Source: Desulfovibrionaceae bacterium
GTDB lineage: Bacteria; Desulfobacterota; Desulfovibrionia; Desulfovibrionales; Desulfovibrionaceae
Length of the DNA stretch: 64,000 nt
Assembly: GCA_910575755.1 (NCBI GenBank)
Contig: CAJTFO010000007.1
Location: forward strand, 1 to 64,000
Direction of reading: 5' to 3'
Part shown: piece after piece, positions 45,051 to 54,187 of the stretch
Numbering within the stretch: position 1 is the first letter of the stretch
Layout: each line of letters opens with the position of its first letter
Made by a program: the position numbers and the translations under genes
Notes under the pieces: model-generated
Databases searched by the model: none
The model's input: the letters and a program-made list of their open reading frames with translations, nothing else
What the model was told of the DNA's origin: nothing

Positions 45051-46464
45051 GTGCGGCGGTGTTCGTATCCACAGCCAATTGCGGGATGCCGTATTTTTTC
45101 AGTTTGGCGTACAGCGTCACGCGCGAGATGCCCAATTGCCGGGCCGTGGCCGTGACGTTGCCCTGATTTTCCTGCAGGGCGGCGGCGAGAAAGCCCGCTT
45201 CCTGGGCGTTCAGCCAGGCGGCGAGGGTGTGGTGCCGCTGTCGTGGCGAATGGCGGTCGGGGATGCGGCCCCCGCCCATGATCTCAGCCGGCAGGTCAGC
45301 CGCGTCAATGCGGTCGCCTTTCTGGTGCAGGGTGGCGTGCACCAGAGAGTTGAACAACTGGCGCACGTTGCCGGGCCAGGAGTAGGCCTCCAGAGCGCGC
45401 ACGGCCTCATCCGTAAAGTCCGCCGTGGCACAGCCGATTTTGGAGAGAATCTGCCGGGCCAGGGGCAGAATGTCCTCTGTGCGGGCGCGCAGGGGCGGCA
45501 GGCGGATGGTCAGCGTGCTGATGCGGTAATACAGATCCTCGCGAAAACTTTCCTGCCGGATCATGTCCTGCAGGTCGCGATTGGTGGCTGTGATCAGCCG
45601 AAAGTCCACCTCCCGACCGGTTACGTCGCCCAGCCGGGTGATGCGTTTTTCCTCCAGCACGCGCAACAGCTTGACCTGGGCATGCAGCGGAATATCCCCG
45701 ATCTCATCCAGAAAGAGCGTGCCGCCGTTGGCCAGCTCCATCTGGCCGACCTTGCCTTCCTTGCGCGCGCCGGAAAATGCGCCCGGCGCGTAGCCGAAAA
45801 GCTCGGCCTCGAAAAGCTCCTTGGGAATGGCCGCGCAATTGATGCTGATGAACGGCCCGGCCGCGCGGCGGCTGAGCGCGTGCAGGGCGTGCGCGGTCAG
45901 TTCCTTGCCCGTGCCGGTTCTGCCCAGAATCAGCACCGGATGCGAACCGGCGGCATAGCTGCGGATGAGCCCCTTTACCGCGAGCATAGGCGCGCTTTCG
46001 CCGATGATGCTTCCGATATCGTAATGGGCGCTGCGCTCCGGCTTGAGGCTGCGATTATAGCTTTTCAGCTTTCTGGCCAGAAAGTCGATTCTGCGGGTCA
46101 GCTCACGCAGTTCCGTCGGGTCAGTGAACAGAATGTGCGAAACCATACCTGTGACCACGCCGTTGCCGTCGCGCACCGGAATCCGGTTGACCACGAATTT
46201 GTGATTATCGCCAAAGAGCGGCAGGGTGCACAGGTCGCCCATTTCCGGACGGCCATGCCTGATGACCAGAGCGGCGCGAGTCAGGGGATTCAGGTCAGGC
46301 AGCGGCTTGCCCAGCATGGTCCTGACGTCGCCGCCCAGCAGGGAGGCGTAGCATTTGTTGATCTTGCGGACGATGAAGTCTGTGTCGCAGTACAGGACGC
46401 CTTCGGGCAGAGCGTCCAGCACATTCTGGTAGAGCTGTTCGGAATTGTTCCATCCTTCCGGCAT
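45046..46464 (-). CDS. sigma-54-dependent PAS/AAA+/Fis-type activator
   Basis: A 472-residue enhancer-binding protein. An N-terminal PAS domain (about 12-120, ALPEGVLYCDTDFIVRKINKCYA) probably senses a ligand or redox state. The AAA+ domain (about 160-390) has Walker A GRTGTGKE, the sigma-54 contact loop as GAFSGA (usual GAFTGA) and Walker B GGTLFLDEIGDIP. A Fis-type helix-turn-helix ends the protein (ATARQLGISRVTLYAKLKKYG). The ATG at 46464 has GGAGG just upstream; a GTG 7 codons earlier is open. It should control the neighbouring TPP-enzyme/TRAP operon. Confidence 0.93.
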   Translation of the reverse strand: MPEGWNNSEQLYQNVLDALPEGVLYCDTDFIVRKINKCYASLLGGDVRTMLGKPLPDLNPLTRAALVIRHGRPEMGDLCTLPLFGDNHKFVVNRIPVRDGNGVVTGMVSHILFTDPTELRELTRRIDFLARKLKSYNRSLKPERSAHYDIGSIIGESAPMLAVKGLIRSYAAGSHPVLILGRTGTGKELTAHALHALSRRAAGPFISINCAAIPKELFEAELFGYAPGAFSGARKEGKVGQMELANGGTLFLDEIGDIPLHAQVKLLRVLEEKRITRLGDVTGREVDFRLITATNRDLQDMIRQESFREDLYYRISTLTIRLPPLRARTEDILPLARQILSKIGCATADFTDEAVRALEAYSWPGNVRQLFNSLVHATLHQKGDRIDAADLPAEIMGGGRIPDRHSPRQRHHTLAAWLNAQEAGFLAAALQENQGNVTATARQLGISRVTLYAKLKKYGIPQLAVDTNTAAL

Positions 46465-46650
46465 ACGCCCTCCGTCGGCTTCCACAAAAGGGAAGATCTG
46501 CGGCCGCAGAGGCGGCTCTCTGATCTTTTGTCTTCTGTAACACAGGCGGGCGTATTGTAACCAATGGTATTATAATAAAAATACTTGTATATGATCTGCT
46601 ATATAAACCCGAAAATGTCGCGGGCCGGCATATGCCGGCCCGTGCGCGAG

Positions 46651-47325
46651 TTAAAATCCTTCTTCCAGCGGCGGCCAGACCAGCCAGTGCCCGTCCGGCT
46701 TCAGCGCGGGCCGCGCGCCCGGCGTCACAAGCACCTGACGGCCCTGCGTGCTGATGCGCCCCTCGGCAAACCATTGCAGCGCCTGGGGATAGATGCGGTG
46801 TTCCAGGCCATGAATGCGGTTCATCAGGCTGTCCAGCGCCTCCCCGGCTTCCACGGGCACGGCGGCCTGGATGATCACCGGGCCGCTGTCCATCTTTTCT
46901 TCCACGAAATGCACGGTGCAGCCGGAAATTCTGACCCCATAGGCCTGGGCGTCGGCCCCGCCGTGCACGCCCGGAAAGCTGGGCAGCAGGGCCGGATGAA
47001 TGTTGATGACCCGCCCGGCAAAGGCTTCCAGAAACACGGAGGAAAGCAGGCGCATGTACCCGGCCAGCACAATGAGTTCCGCGCCGCTTTCGCGCAGGGC
47101 GGCGACGAGTTGCCGGTCATAGGCCTCCCGGTCCGGAAAGAGGGTATGATCCAGAACCAGATGCGGCAGCCCGGCCTTGCGGGCGCGTTCCAGCACGCCC
47201 GCGCCCGGCCTGTTGCTGAGAATCAGGCGGATGTCCACATCCAGAATGCCGGCGGCGGCCTTGTCGATCATGGCCTGGGCGTTGGTTCCCCCGCCCGATG
47301 CAAGTATGGCGATTTTCAGGGGCAT
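46651..47325 (-). CDS. purN: phosphoribosylglycinamide formyltransferase
   Basis: A 224-residue enzyme of purine synthesis that formylates GAR with 10-formyltetrahydrofolate. Visible marks are the phosphate loop ILASGGGTNAQ, the catalytic asparagine and histidine in VINIHPALLPSFPG, and the aspartate in HFVEEKMDSGPVI. Normal length with a slightly longer C-terminus (VTPGARPALKPDG). It follows cobA-hemD by 7 bases. Confidence 0.95.
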   Translation of the reverse strand: MPLKIAILASGGGTNAQAMIDKAAAGILDVDIRLILSNRPGAGVLERARKAGLPHLVLDHTLFPDREAYDRQLVAALRESGAELIVLAGYMRLLSSVFLEAFAGRVINIHPALLPSFPGVHGGADAQAYGVRISGCTVHFVEEKMDSGPVIIQAAVPVEAGEALDSLMNRIHGLEHRIYPQALQWFAEGRISTQGRQVLVTPGARPALKPDGHWLVWPPLEEGF

Positions 47326-47332
47326 GGCGTCC

Positions 47333-48865
47333 TCAAAGCGCGGCTGGGCCGCGCGTAAAATAGTCCGTTATGGTCTTGACCAGGGCCGGGATGGTGTATT
47401 CCTCCGGCTGGATGTGGGCCTCCAGACCGTGCTCGCGCAGGGTCCGGGCCGTTATGGGGCCGATGGCCGCCAGTCGGGTTTCCGGGTGTTCCTTGAGCTT
47501 TTCCGCCGGGATCAGGCTGAGAAAATTCTCCACCGTGGAGGAGGAGCCGAAGGTCACGCAGGCAAGCGAGCCTTCTTCCAGACGTTCCAGCACCGCACCC
47601 CTGCGCCCGGCCGCCGGTATGGTTTCATAGGCGGGCAGCACGTCCACCAGTGCCCCGGCCTTGCCCAGCTCCACGGGCAGCACGTCGCGGGCCTTGGCCG
47701 CGCGCGGCAGCAGCATGCGCCTGCCCGCCAGCTGGCCGCCTTCACGCGCCAGCAGGCCTTCCACCACGCCTTCAGCCACATAGCGTTCAGGCACAAAATC
47801 GGGCCGGATGCCGCGCGCCAGCAGGGCGTCAGCCGTGGCCGGGCCTATGGCCGCCACCTTGCAGGGCCCCAGCGCCCTGCTGTCCTTGCCCGCCGCTTCC
47901 AGGCGCAGCCAGAAATGGCGTACCCCGTTCACGGAGGTGAAAATCAGCCAGGCATAGTCCGCCAGCCGGGCCACAGCCGCGTCCAGCGCCGCATATTCGG
48001 GCAGAGGGCGGATTTCAATGGTGGGGCACTGGATGACCTCGGCCCCCAGTTCCGTCAGGCTGCCGGCCAGGCCACTGGCCTGCTCCCGCGCGCGGGTGAC
48101 CACAATGCTTTTGCCCAGCAGGGGCTTTTGCTCAAACCAGTTCAGCTTGTCATGCAGACTGACCACCTTGCCCACCACAATCACCGCGGGATTGGTGAAA
48201 TGCGCTTCCCGGGCGGCCTGGGGCAGATCGCGCAGAGCGGCCGTCAGACTGCGCTGGCGCGGCGTGGCGCCCCGGTACACCAGAGCCGCCGGGGTTTGCG
48301 GGTCCATGCCCGCATCCAGCAGGTTACGAACAATGTCCGGCAGGTTTTTCATGCCCATGACAAAGACCAGGGTGGAGGCGCTCCGGGCCAGAGCCTGCCA
48401 GTTGTGCACAGAGCCGGGCTTGTCCGGATTTTCATGTCCGGTGATGATGGTCACCGAGGAGGCGAAGTCGCGGTGGGTCAGGGGAATGCCCGCGTAGGCC
48501 GGCGCCGCGATGGTGCTGCTGATGCCCGGCACTTCCTCAAAGGGCACGCCCGCGGCCAGCAGTTCTTCGGCCTCCTCGCCGCCGCGTCCGAAGATATAGG
48601 GGTCGCCGCCCTTGAGACGGGCCACCACCTTGCCCTCTTTGGCCTTGCGCACCAGAAGGGCGTTGATTTCCCGCTGGGGCAGGGCGTGGTTGCCCGCCAC
48701 CTTGCCCACATAGATCAGTTCGGCGTCGGGCCGGGCATGGCCCAGCAGGCTGTCGTTGGCCAGAGCGTCATAGATCACCACGTCCGCCGCGGCCAGAACA
48801 TCCCTGGCCTTGAGGGTCAGCAGGCCGGGATCGCCGGGGCCCGCGCCCAGAAGATAGACTTTCAT
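47333..48865 (-). CDS. cobA-hemD: uroporphyrinogen-III C-methyltransferase / uroporphyrinogen-III synthase fusion
   Basis: A 510-residue bifunctional enzyme. Residues 1-245 are the SAM-dependent methyltransferase making precorrin-2 (YLLGAGPGDPGLLTLKA, VARLKGGDPYIFGRG, VPGISSTIAAPAYAGIPLTH). Residues about 255-510 are HemD, which cyclises hydroxymethylbilane (GKSIVVTRAREQASGL, FTSVNGVRHF). Together they lead to siroheme and cobalamin, and through siroheme to heme. The ATG at 48865 overlaps the aminopeptidase stop (ATGA). A longer open frame upstream is not a start. Confidence 0.95.
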   Translation of the reverse strand: MKVYLLGAGPGDPGLLTLKARDVLAAADVVIYDALANDSLLGHARPDAELIYVGKVAGNHALPQREINALLVRKAKEGKVVARLKGGDPYIFGRGGEEAEELLAAGVPFEEVPGISSTIAAPAYAGIPLTHRDFASSVTIITGHENPDKPGSVHNWQALARSASTLVFVMGMKNLPDIVRNLLDAGMDPQTPAALVYRGATPRQRSLTAALRDLPQAAREAHFTNPAVIVVGKVVSLHDKLNWFEQKPLLGKSIVVTRAREQASGLAGSLTELGAEVIQCPTIEIRPLPEYAALDAAVARLADYAWLIFTSVNGVRHFWLRLEAAGKDSRALGPCKVAAIGPATADALLARGIRPDFVPERYVAEGVVEGLLAREGGQLAGRRMLLPRAAKARDVLPVELGKAGALVDVLPAYETIPAAGRRGAVLERLEEGSLACVTFGSSSTVENFLSLIPAEKLKEHPETRLAAIGPITARTLREHGLEAHIQPEEYTIPALVKTITDYFTRGPAAL

Positions 48866-50367
48866 TGCACGCCTCCGCGGGCCAGCTCCAGCAGGGTGCG
48901 CGCGCCGAAGCCCGACGCGCCCACCGGACAGAGCGGGGTTTTTTTGGCGTTCCAGTCCACACCCGCAATGTCCAGATGCGCCCAGCGCACGCCTTCGCGC
49001 ACAAAATGCCTGAGAAAGAGCGCGGCATTGATGGCCCCGCCCTCGCGCGGGCCGGTGTGGCAGATGTCCGCCACCTCGCTTTTGAGCTGTTCGGCATAGG
49101 GCTGCCAGAGCGGCAGCCGCCAGTAATTCTCGCCGCCCACGCCGCCCGCGGCGCTGATGCGTTCGGCCAGGTCTTCGTCGTCGCAGAACAGCCCGGCCAG
49201 CTCCGTGCCCAGAGCCACGGCGCACGCGCCGGTGAGGGTGGCCATGTCAATGATGGCGGCCGGGGTCCACTGCTTCTGGGCGTAGGCCAGGGCATCGCAG
49301 AGCGCCAGACGGCCCTCGGCGTCCGTATTGGTGATTTCCACCGTATCGCCGCTGGCCGCGCGCACCACGTCGCCGGGGCGCGTGGCCGTGCCGCCGGGCA
49401 TGTTTTCGGCGCAGGCCAGCAGGCCGATGACGCGGCGGGGCGCGTCCTCCTCGGCCAGAGCCGCAATGGCGGCCAGCACCGCCGCCGCGCCGGTCATGTC
49501 GCACTTCATCTGCTGCATGTTGGCGGCGGGCTTGAGGCTGATGCCGCCAGAATCAAAGGTAATGCCCTTGCCCACCAGAATCAGCGGCTTGTCCTGCTCA
49601 TGGCCCTTGGGGGCGTGTTCCAGCGCCACCAGACGTGGGGGACGGGCCGACCCCTGACCCACGGCCAGCAAGGCTCCCATGCCTTCGGCGGCCAGGGCTT
49701 CCTCATCCAGCACCGTGCAGGAGAAACCCAGCTCTTTGGCCAGGTCGGCGGCGCGCTGGGCCAGACTTTCGGGATAGAGCAGATTGCCCGGCATGTTGGC
49801 CAGATCCCGCGCCAGGGCCACGGCCCTGGCCGCGCGTTCGCCCCGGCGGGCCGCCGCATGCGCGCCGTCTGGCACGGACTGGCCGTCAAAACCCAGGGCC
49901 AGCCATTGCGGATCAGCGGTTTCATCTTCCTGCGGCTTCTTCAGGGTTGTGAAGCGGTAGAGGGCCAGTTGCACGGCGTAGACGCATTCCTCCACCAGCC
50001 GTTCCCGGCCGCCGGGCAGACGGGCCAGGGCCGGTTCAGGCAGCAGGATGGACTCCAGGCCCAGTTGCCGGCAGCGCTGCACGGCGGCGGCCACGGCCGC
50101 GCGCAGTTTGTTGGCGTCCACTTTTTCGCGCGGTCCCAGACCCACGGCCAGCACGCGCGGCACGGCAAGTTCCGGATGGCCGTGCAGCAGGGCCAGTTCG
50201 CCCTCCTTGCCCTTGAAATCGCGCAGGGCCGGAGCTACGGCCAGCCAGGGCGCGGCCTTGTCCAGTTCCGGGCACTGGCGCAATATGTCTTCGCCCTCGC
50301 AGGACGGGGCCAGCATGATGGCGGCTTTCCACTGTTCGGGGCCGAGATTCTGGAAGCGTATATCCAT
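48862..50367 (-). CDS. pepA: leucyl aminopeptidase (M17)
   Basis: A 501-residue two-zinc aminopeptidase that trims N-terminal residues from peptides in the cytoplasm. Catalytic blocks are VGKGITFDSGGISLKP near residue 268 and the signature NTDAEGRLAL near residue 350. The N-terminal macro-like domain is present. The start at MDIRFQNLGPEQW (50367) has AAGGAG upstream. A dispersed repeat begins 21 bases before it. Confidence 0.94.
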   Translation of the reverse strand: MDIRFQNLGPEQWKAAIMLAPSCEGEDILRQCPELDKAAPWLAVAPALRDFKGKEGELALLHGHPELAVPRVLAVGLGPREKVDANKLRAAVAAAVQRCRQLGLESILLPEPALARLPGGRERLVEECVYAVQLALYRFTTLKKPQEDETADPQWLALGFDGQSVPDGAHAAARRGERAARAVALARDLANMPGNLLYPESLAQRAADLAKELGFSCTVLDEEALAAEGMGALLAVGQGSARPPRLVALEHAPKGHEQDKPLILVGKGITFDSGGISLKPAANMQQMKCDMTGAAAVLAAIAALAEEDAPRRVIGLLACAENMPGGTATRPGDVVRAASGDTVEITNTDAEGRLALCDALAYAQKQWTPAAIIDMATLTGACAVALGTELAGLFCDDEDLAERISAAGGVGGENYWRLPLWQPYAEQLKSEVADICHTGPREGGAINAALFLRHFVREGVRWAHLDIAGVDWNAKKTPLCPVGASGFGARTLLELARGGVQ

Positions 50368-50387
50368 AGACGGGTTCTCCTTGAGAG

Positions 50388-50493
50388 CATTTCTTGATTG
50401 AAAATGTAAATTTTCAATCTGTTCGCCGCCGTCGTTTCGCGGAAAAAACGTGGTATTTCCGCTCATTCGGCGCGGTTGTCCGTGTGCGCGCTC
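50388..50493. repeat. long dispersed repeat, copy 2 (family B)
   Basis: The segment starts GAGCATTTCTTGATTG, includes the perfect palindrome GATTGAAAAT-GTA-AATTTTCAATC minus one base of spacing, then TTTCGCGGAAAAA and TTGTCCGTGTGCGCG. It matches 39570-39657 along its length with one extra block of about 15 bases. It lies directly upstream of pepA. Confidence 0.8.
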
Positions 50494-50631
50494 TATGTGG
50501 GCGCGGACGCCGGGGAGTCACGGCTGAAAGCTGAGCGTTCGAATATACGCCGGGCCGCTGTTTTTGCCAAGCTCGGTCATGGGGCGGCAACAATCCATCT
50601 GTGGGGTGTGGTGGGGCGGAAAATTGGCCCT

Positions 50632-50697
50632 GGAGCATTGTGCCTTTGATGCTCCCGTTTCAAAAGCGGCGCTGTCGTCCGCTCTCGCGCCCGGCCG
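50632..50697. repeat. family A half-element upstream of the VUT gene
   Basis: GGAGCAT/ATGCTCC arms (50632-50656) are followed by CGTTTCAAAAGCGGCGCTG and CGTCCGCTCTCGCGCCCG, which match the block at 41989-42070 with an internal deletion. Its right end adjoins the -35 element of the promoter at 50702. Confidence 0.7.
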
Positions 50698-50701
50698 GCT
50701 C

Positions 50702-50728
50702 TTGACGGTTCGCGCTCCAGCGTATAAT
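50702..50728 (+). promoter_or_regulatory. promoter of the VUT transporter gene
   Basis: TTGACG at 50702-50707 and a perfect TATAAT at 50723-50728 are separated by 15 bases, slightly short. The predicted transcription start is near 50735, only about 3 bases before the ATG at 50738, so the transcript would be essentially leaderless. Confidence 0.65.
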
Positions 50729-50737
50729 ATACCTCGC

Positions 50738-51241
50738 ATGTTTTCGCTCTTTACTTACATAGCTCTGATTGTGGGCGTCAATTACGCGTTTGCCGCCACG
50801 CCTCTTGTGGAACTGCCCAGCGGCGACCTCTGGCCGCCGGCTTCGCTGCTCGTGGGCTTTATTTTTGTGGTTCGCGACTTTGCCCAGCGCCGTGTGGGCC
50901 ATCATATTCTCTGGGCCATGCTGGCGGGCTGCGTGGTAAGCTGGCATATGGCTTCGCCCCAACTGGCCGTGGCCAGCGCGGCGGCCTTTGCCGTGGGCGA
51001 ACTGGGCGACTGGGCGCTGTTCACCTTCACGCGCAAGCCCTTTTCCCAGCGCATCCTGATCTCCAGCCTGCTGGGAGCGCCTCTGGACAGTCTGGTCTTT
51101 CTGCTGTTCATCGGCCTCGCCACGCCCTGGTCCATTGTGATCATGAGCCTGTCCAAGCTGGTCGGTTCTCTTCTGGTCTTTTTTCTGGTGCGCCGCCGTG
51201 AACGCCGCGAGGCCGCCGGCCTGGCCGCCCAGAACCTCTGA
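50738..51241 (+). CDS. VUT-family (queuosine precursor-type) transporter
   Basis: A 167-residue membrane protein with five to six hydrophobic helices. PPASLLVGFIFVVRDFAQRRVG near residue 30 and AVGELGDWALFTFTRKPF are typical of the VUT/YhhQ-like family, members of which import preQ0 or preQ1. It is convergent with tgt, which inserts the queuosine base precursor into tRNA, and that supports a role in precursor salvage. No Shine-Dalgarno sequence precedes the ATG, and the promoter -10 is only 9 bases away, suggesting a leaderless message. Confidence 0.8.
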   Translation: MFSLFTYIALIVGVNYAFAATPLVELPSGDLWPPASLLVGFIFVVRDFAQRRVGHHILWAMLAGCVVSWHMASPQLAVASAAAFAVGELGDWALFTFTRKPFSQRILISSLLGAPLDSLVFLLFIGLATPWSIVIMSLSKLVGSLLVFFLVRRRERREAAGLAAQNL

Positions 51242-51266
51242 AGCGCCAATGCGCCGGAACTTCAAG

Positions 51267-51289
51267 AAGCCGCCCCAGGGCGGCTTTTT
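51267..51289 (+). terminator. intrinsic terminator after the VUT gene
   Basis: An 8-base-pair stem AAGCCGCC/GGCGGCTT with a four-base loop is followed by TTT, 25 bases after the stop and 20 bases before the convergent tgt end. Confidence 0.8.
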
Positions 51290-51309
51290 CATGTCCGGCG
51301 GAAAAGAAT

Positions 51310-52446
51310 TCACAGTCCCGCGGCCAGGGCGGTTTCCTCAGGGTACAGAGATTCCACATGGGCCAGAAAGGCTGCATAACGGTTTTCCCGCACGGCCTGC
51401 CTGGCCTCGCGCGCCAGCCGCAGGAAATAGGTCAGATTGTGCAGGGAATTGAGCCGGAAGGAGAGCAGCTCCTTGCTCACATAGAGATGGCGCAGATAGG
51501 CCCGCGAGAAGGTTCGGCAGGCATAGCAGTCGCAGGCCGGGTCCAGGGGGCCGTCGTCCTCCGCGTATTCCTTCCTTTTGATGTTCACCTTGCCCAGCGA
51601 AGTATACAGCGTGCCGTTGCGGGCATTGCGCGTGGGCAGCACGCAGTCGAACATGTCCACGCCCGCATGGATGCCGTGGGCGATGTCCAGGGGCGTGCCC
51701 ACGCCCATCAGGTAGCGGGGCTTGTCCGCCGGCAGCAGCGGGGCCGTATGGTAGAGCAGGTCATACATTTCGGCCTTGCCCTCGCCCACGGACAGCCCGC
51801 CGATGGCAAAGCCGTCGCAGTCAATGGCGCAGATTTCCTCCACCGAGCGACGCCGCAGGTCCTTGAAAAAACCGCCCTGAGTGATGCCGAAAAGCAGATT
51901 GTCGCCCGCGCCCGCCGGCCAGGCGGCGCGCGCCCGCGCGGCCCAGCGCGTGGTCAGGGCCAGGGAGCGTTCCGTATAGGCATAGTCCGCGCCGTAGGGC
52001 ACGCACTCGTCCAGCACCATCATGATGTCGGAATTCAGGTTGCGCTGAATGGCGATGACCTTTTCCGGAGTGAACAGATGCCGCGAGCCGTCCAGGTGCG
52101 AACGGAACTCCACCCCTTCCTCGCGGATTTTGCGCAGCGAACTCAGGCTGAATACCTGAAAGCCGCCGCTGTCCGTAAGCACGGCCCCCGGCCAGGAGGC
52201 GAAGCCGTGCAGGCCGCCGTGCCTGGCCACCAGTTCGTCGCCGGGCCGCAGGTACAGATGGTAGGTATTGCCCAGAATGACAGGCGCGCCGATGGCCGCG
52301 AGATCATCAGGGGCGATGGCCTTGACCGAGCCCACTGTGCCCACGGGCATGAAAATGGGCGTGGGGATGACGCCGTGGGCCGTGCGCAGCAGGCCGGCGC
52401 GGGCCGCGCCGTCAGTATGTTGCACTGTAAAAACGGGTTCAGACAT
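51310..52446 (-). CDS. tgt: queuine/preQ1 tRNA-guanine transglycosylase
   Basis: A 378-residue TIM-barrel enzyme that replaces guanine 34 in tRNAs for Asp, Asn, His and Tyr with preQ1. The active-site aspartate lies in [13 protein letters not shown] near residue 90, the nucleophile aspartate in [15 protein letters not shown], and the zinc site in [17 protein letters not shown] near the C-terminus. The start at [12 protein letters not shown] (52446) gives normal length. Confidence 0.95.
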   Translation of the reverse strand: MSEPVFTVQHTDGAARAGLLRTAHGVIPTPIFMPVGTVGSVKAIAPDDLAAIGAPVILGNTYHLYLRPGDELVARHGGLHGFASWPGAVLTDSGGFQVFSLSSLRKIREEGVEFRSHLDGSRHLFTPEKVIAIQRNLNSDIMMVLDECVPYGADYAYTERSLALTTRWAARARAAWPAGAGDNLLFGITQGGFFKDLRRRSVEEICAIDCDGFAIGGLSVGEGKAEMYDLLYHTAPLLPADKPRYLMGVGTPLDIAHGIHAGVDMFDCVLPTRNARNGTLYTSLGKVNIKRKEYAEDDGPLDPACDCYACRTFSRAYLRHLYVSKELLSFRLNSLHNLTYFLRLAREARQAVRENRYAAFLAHVESLYPEETALAAGL

Positions 52447-52596
52447 GCCGCGCAGCCTATCCGCAAGCGCGCCGCGTGGCAAGACCTTGCCTGCGGGAAA
52501 GGCCGTGCGCCATACTCTTTTTGAGAGTGTTGCCACAAGGATAGGCTTATCCCATTGAACTGACTGAAATGTCCTGATAAATACCGACAAGGCCAT

Positions 52597-52910
52597 CTCA
52601 ATGGGCCTGTGCTTGTTTGGGAATATATTTCAAATAGTTATGCCAATATTATCAACCTGTGCGTGAAAACTCTCCTTTTTTTCTTGTGCCCGGGTCCTAA
52701 TGCTGCTATGTGGCAGAACTGGTCATTTTTGAACAGGAATCCCGGCATGCGCAATTTCAGCCAGACCGGCCACAGGATTCTGAGCGAGATGGTTTCCCCG
52801 GCCATGAAGCGCCGCGCCAGACGGACCGGTTCCAGCATGACCAGAACAAAGCCCCTGCCGGCCTCCGTTCTTGCGGGCCGTGACCGGCGTTGCCGCTTTA
52901 CGGAGCATTC
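52597..52910. other. tgt-alr divergent region, no gene supported
   Basis: The left half (52600-52690) is AT-rich with several possible -10 sequences and probably holds the promoters of both divergent genes. The right half is GC-rich. A 101-codon plus-strand frame ends in an ATGA overlap with alr, but its translation is basic and low in hydrophobic order, and I do not call it. Confidence 0.4.
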
Positions 52911-54041
52911 ATGAGCGCTTACACTGTTACGCCGTCGCGCTGCCATATTGACCTAGCCGCCCTGCGGCGCAATTTTTCCCGCCTGGGGAACCCCGCCTCC
53001 ATCATGCCGGTCATCAAATCCGACGCCTACGGGCATGGCCTGCTGCCTGTGGCCCGCGCTCTGGATCAGGCCGGGGCCCGTCGCTTCGCCGTGGGGACGG
53101 TGGACGAGGGCATGGCTCTGCGCGAGGCCGGGCTGGGTCAGCGCATCGTGCCGCTGCTGGGGGCCGTCAGCCCGCAAGACTGGCGCACCGCCGCGGCCCT
53201 TGACCTGACGCCGCTGCTGACTGATTTTGAGGATATTGAAAAAGCGGCGGCCTGCTGCCCGGCGAACCGCCCCCTGCATGTGGCCGTCAAGTGTGAAACC
53301 GGCATGAACCGCCTGGGCTTTTCCGCCGAGGATCTGCCCGCGCTTCTGGAAAGTCTGCGCCGCTTCCCCCACATGACGCCCGTGCTGGCGCTGTCGCATC
53401 TTTCCTGCGCCGATATGCCGGAAGAGGCCGCGTATACCCAGGCCCAGATCAGACTTTTCGCTGACATGTGCGCCACGCTGCGCGAGGCTTTTCCGGATAT
53501 GGCGCGCTCTCTGGGCAATTCTCCGGCGGTTCTGGGGCTGCCCGAAACCCGCTACGAGGTCTGCCGCCCCGGTCTGGCCCTGTATGGCGGCAATGCCTTT
53601 TCCGGCACCGGCAGGGAAACCCTGGGTGCGGATCTGGAATGGGTCATGAGCGTCAGCGCCCCGGTTCTACGGGTGCGGCGAATCAAGGCCGGGCAGAGCG
53701 TTTCCTACGGACGCGCCTTCGTCGCGTCCTGTGACGCCACTGTGGCAGTGGTGGCCGCCGGCTACGCCACAGGCCTCGCCCGCAATCTCTCCAACCGCAC
53801 TGACCTGCTGATCAACGGCCGCCGCGTCCCGCAGGTGGGCCGGGTGTGCATGGGCATGGTGATGGCGGATGTTTCCGCCCTGGCGAATGTGCGGGCCGGC
53901 GACACGGCCTGGATTCTGGGCGGCCCCGCCGCGCCGGGCCAGCGCCCGATCACCGCGCAGGAAATGGCTGACAAACTGGACACCATCCCCTACGAAATTC
54001 TCTGCCAGATGGGAAGCGCCAATCCGCGCGTCTATTCCTGA
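52911..54041 (+). CDS. alr: alanine racemase
   Basis: A 376-residue PLP enzyme that makes D-alanine for peptidoglycan. The cofactor lysine is in VIKSDAYGHG near residue 36, and the catalytic tyrosine of the second domain is in AGQSVSYGRAF near residue 260. The start at MSAYTVTPSRC (52911) has CGGAG about 6 bases upstream. Single gene. Confidence 0.95.
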   Translation: MSAYTVTPSRCHIDLAALRRNFSRLGNPASIMPVIKSDAYGHGLLPVARALDQAGARRFAVGTVDEGMALREAGLGQRIVPLLGAVSPQDWRTAAALDLTPLLTDFEDIEKAAACCPANRPLHVAVKCETGMNRLGFSAEDLPALLESLRRFPHMTPVLALSHLSCADMPEEAAYTQAQIRLFADMCATLREAFPDMARSLGNSPAVLGLPETRYEVCRPGLALYGGNAFSGTGRETLGADLEWVMSVSAPVLRVRRIKAGQSVSYGRAFVASCDATVAVVAAGYATGLARNLSNRTDLLINGRRVPQVGRVCMGMVMADVSALANVRAGDTAWILGGPAAPGQRPITAQEMADKLDTIPYEILCQMGSANPRVYS

Positions 54042-54187
54042 GCCGCCATTGCCGGGAGATTGCAAAAAACGCAAGGCATTTGACAAGGATACGGCCAATC
54101 CATATTGTTCCTTACGGCGGGTCGCGCGACCATGGCGGCATTGCCGGGCCTGATCATGCGCGCGCATATGCAATGAGGAATACCGCA

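Noticed and set aside
52609-52914. A 101-codon plus-strand frame overlapping the alr start in an ATGA
   Set aside because: The overlap looked like coupling, but the translation is basic, low in order, spans an AT-rich promoter-like stretch and matches nothing I know; alr has its own ribosome-binding site.
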